A DNA stretch of 50,910 nt. It comes from an uncultured Bacteroidales bacterium. Its GTDB lineage: Bacteria > Bacteroidota > Bacteroidia > Bacteroidales > Paludibacteraceae. The stretch is from positions 1 to 50,910 of the forward strand of contig CALGHE010000098.1 of NCBI GenBank assembly GCA_937915765.1, given 5' to 3'. The notes under the pieces are model-generated. The model saw only the letters and a program-made list of their open reading frames with translations. It searched no databases and had not been told where the DNA came from. This document shows positions 49,745 to 50,910 of this stretch, piece after piece; position 1 is the stretch's first letter; each line of letters starts with the position of its first letter. A program made the position numbers and the translations under genes.

Positions 49745-49790
49745 GTCAAGCTATCTCCATAAGTTTTATGTGACATAGCTTGACTTTTTT
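49745..49790. terminator. Bidirectional terminator between convergent genes
   Basis: A perfect 10-bp outer stem (GTCAAGCTAT 49745-49754 with 49775-49784) and an inner CATAA/TTATG pairing. Six T follow on the plus strand and GTTTTTG on the minus strand, so it can end both the amidohydrolase and the epimerase transcripts. Confidence 0.85.
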
Positions 49791-49819
49791 ATGCTAAAGC
49801 TGAAAGTTACCAGTTCATT

Positions 49820-50821
49820 TCAAAGCCAGCCTTCCTTTCTGTACCACTCTATGCACTCTTCCAACCCCTTATCCAACGGATAATCAGCCTTAAAGCCCAA
49901 ATCCTTTTTAAGAGGCTCAATGTCGCACTTCCAGTTTCGTGCAGAAAGTATATTGTATTTATCCTTGTTCAGCGTAGGTGTGATACCAAACCAGCCGCAA
50001 ACCGTATCAAGCGTATAAGCGATAGCCTTTACCAAGAAGCACGGCACACGCACAGGCACAGCCCAAGCTATCCCTAACTTTTTCATTGCCAATTTTGTGT
50101 AATCATCAGAGTTCCACACATCGCCATCCGCAACAAAATACTCCTTGCCTACCGCCTTTTTATCCACACTCAAAAAGATAGCCTTAACCAAATCCTTAAC
50201 ATAAATAAATGTGATGAACTGAGGCTCAAACCCGATAGCCGGATTCAGATGCCTTGACAAAGTCTGAAGCATCACAAAATAATCCTTTTCCCTCGGTCCG
50301 TAAACACCTGTCGGACGCAAAATTGTATAAGGGAAATTCTGCAAAGAGCGCAGATAACGCTCTGTCTTCAACTTGCTGAAACCATAAGCCGTATCAGGCT
50401 TAGGCTCGTCGTCAAGTTTCAGTTCAGCAAGAGACTCCGGATTTCCTGGTCCGAAAGCCGACAAACTGCTCATATAAACAAACTGCTCCGGCACCATATC
50501 CGCCTCCATTAAAGCTTCTATGAAATTTTTAGTATATTCAAAATTAACTCTGTCAAAATCAGAAATATGCTTACACTTAGTCAAGCCCATGTTATGAATA
50601 ATAACATCCCATTTGCCAAATTTTTCCTTATGCTCTTTCAGCAAAGCCACCGCCTCGTCTCGCTTAGAATAAGGGATATCTATAAAATTCAAGTCCGGAA
50701 ACGGCAAATACTTCTTGCTGCTCGACGCTCGCAGACCAGCCCACACTTCGCCTCTGTTCAAAGCCTCTTCCACAATAAAGCTGCCAATGAAACCCGACGC
50801 TCCTGTAACCAATATTTTCAT
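49820..50821 (-). CDS. NAD(P)-dependent epimerase/dehydratase (extended SDR)
   Basis: The 333-residue protein has the extended short-chain dehydrogenase fold: the nucleotide-binding GASGFIG near the N-terminus, an active-site Ser in YMSSLSAFG, and the catalytic Tyr and Lys in YGFSK. The substrate-binding part follows, with ILRPTGVYGPREKDYFVMLQ. The C-terminal half (WAVPVRVPCFLVKAIAYTLDTVCGWFGITPTLNKDKY) is hydrophobic and resembles SDRs acting on nucleotide sugars or on sterol- or dihydroflavonol-like substrates. The substrate is not assigned. A partial upstream gene ends 33 bases before its start, so it is probably the second gene of an operon. Confidence 0.87.
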   Translation of the reverse strand: MKILVTGASGFIGSFIVEEALNRGEVWAGLRASSSKKYLPFPDLNFIDIPYSKRDEAVALLKEHKEKFGKWDVIIHNMGLTKCKHISDFDRVNFEYTKNFIEALMEADMVPEQFVYMSSLSAFGPGNPESLAELKLDDEPKPDTAYGFSKLKTERYLRSLQNFPYTILRPTGVYGPREKDYFVMLQTLSRHLNPAIGFEPQFITFIYVKDLVKAIFLSVDKKAVGKEYFVADGDVWNSDDYTKLAMKKLGIAWAVPVRVPCFLVKAIAYTLDTVCGWFGITPTLNKDKYNILSARNWKCDIEPLKKDLGFKADYPLDKGLEECIEWYRKEGWL

Positions 50822-50854
50822 AAAGCAATATATTTCAAATTTAAATATTAATAA

Positions 50855-50910
50855 TTATATCACCGCCTCATAAATCCTCTTTCCGTCATGCTCAACCCAC
50901 TCCGGCTCTT
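50855..50910 (-). CDS. C-terminal end of an unidentified gene (partial)
   Basis: A minus-strand frame is open from the window edge to a TAA at 50857-50855 and encodes EPEWVEHDGKRIYEAVI at the end. Its orientation and 33-base distance to the epimerase gene fit an operon partner. The composition looks coding, but 17 residues are too few to name a family. Confidence 0.5.
   Translation of the reverse strand, partial: EPEWVEHDGKRIYEAVI

Overview
The window reads as Bacteroidota, most likely Bacteroidales. The supporting signs are type IX secretion (T9SS) sorting domains of types A and B, a PorP/SprF-like protein behind a giant adhesin, a C-terminal DAHP synthase/chorismate mutase fusion, Bacteroidota-type promoters (TTG, about 19-21 nt, TAnnTTTG), and starts without clear Shine-Dalgarno sites. 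A secreted pectate lyase and a glucuronoyl-esterase-like protein suggest an organism that attacks plant cell walls. No rRNA, tRNA, CRISPR array, prophage or insertion sequence was recognised.

Layout. 1-1577: end of an AI-2E-type permease gene, prmC, recX. 1612-2307: NUDIX/winged-helix regulator. 2625-4925 (minus): a two-gene operon of a stand-alone T9SS sorting-domain protein and a pectate lyase. 5326-15817: a 3178-residue adhesin and its PorP/SprF-like partner. 15894-19528 (minus): a membrane glycosyltransferase with a MORN tail and an FAD oxidoreductase. 19964-25071 (minus): small lipoprotein, acyl-CoA ligase, then lipoprotein/pdxB/CPBP protease. 25296-29256: nadB, a membrane protein with PH-like repeats, a Crp/Fnr regulator. 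29995-37797: secreted CE15-like esterase, a second stand-alone sorting-domain protein and two CotH-like proteins. 38069-41163: GNAT enzyme, a HisE protein with a ruined HisI half, two related lipoproteins. 41338-43662: the pheA and DAHP synthase/chorismate mutase operon behind two tandem Phe/Tyr leader-peptide attenuators. 43894-49706: ahcY, flavin reductase, Rpn-family nuclease, metallophosphoesterase, SAH/MTA-deaminase-like amidohydrolase. 49820-50910 (minus): NAD-dependent epimerase and the tail of another gene.

The strongest unusual signals are: (1) the tandem, serial Phe/Tyr attenuators at 41399-41687, each with leader peptide, antiterminator pairing and terminator; (2) two independent operons in which a minimal signal peptide + small beta module + T9SS sorting-domain protein is encoded immediately upstream of secreted proteins that lack a sorting domain; (3) loss of the catalytic motif in two of three CotH domains and of the zinc/catalytic residues in the HisI half; (4) a dispersed AT-rich palindrome family between genes; and (5) a structured 5' leader before the GNAT gene. 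Functions are family assignments from reading the translated sequence; no database search was run.
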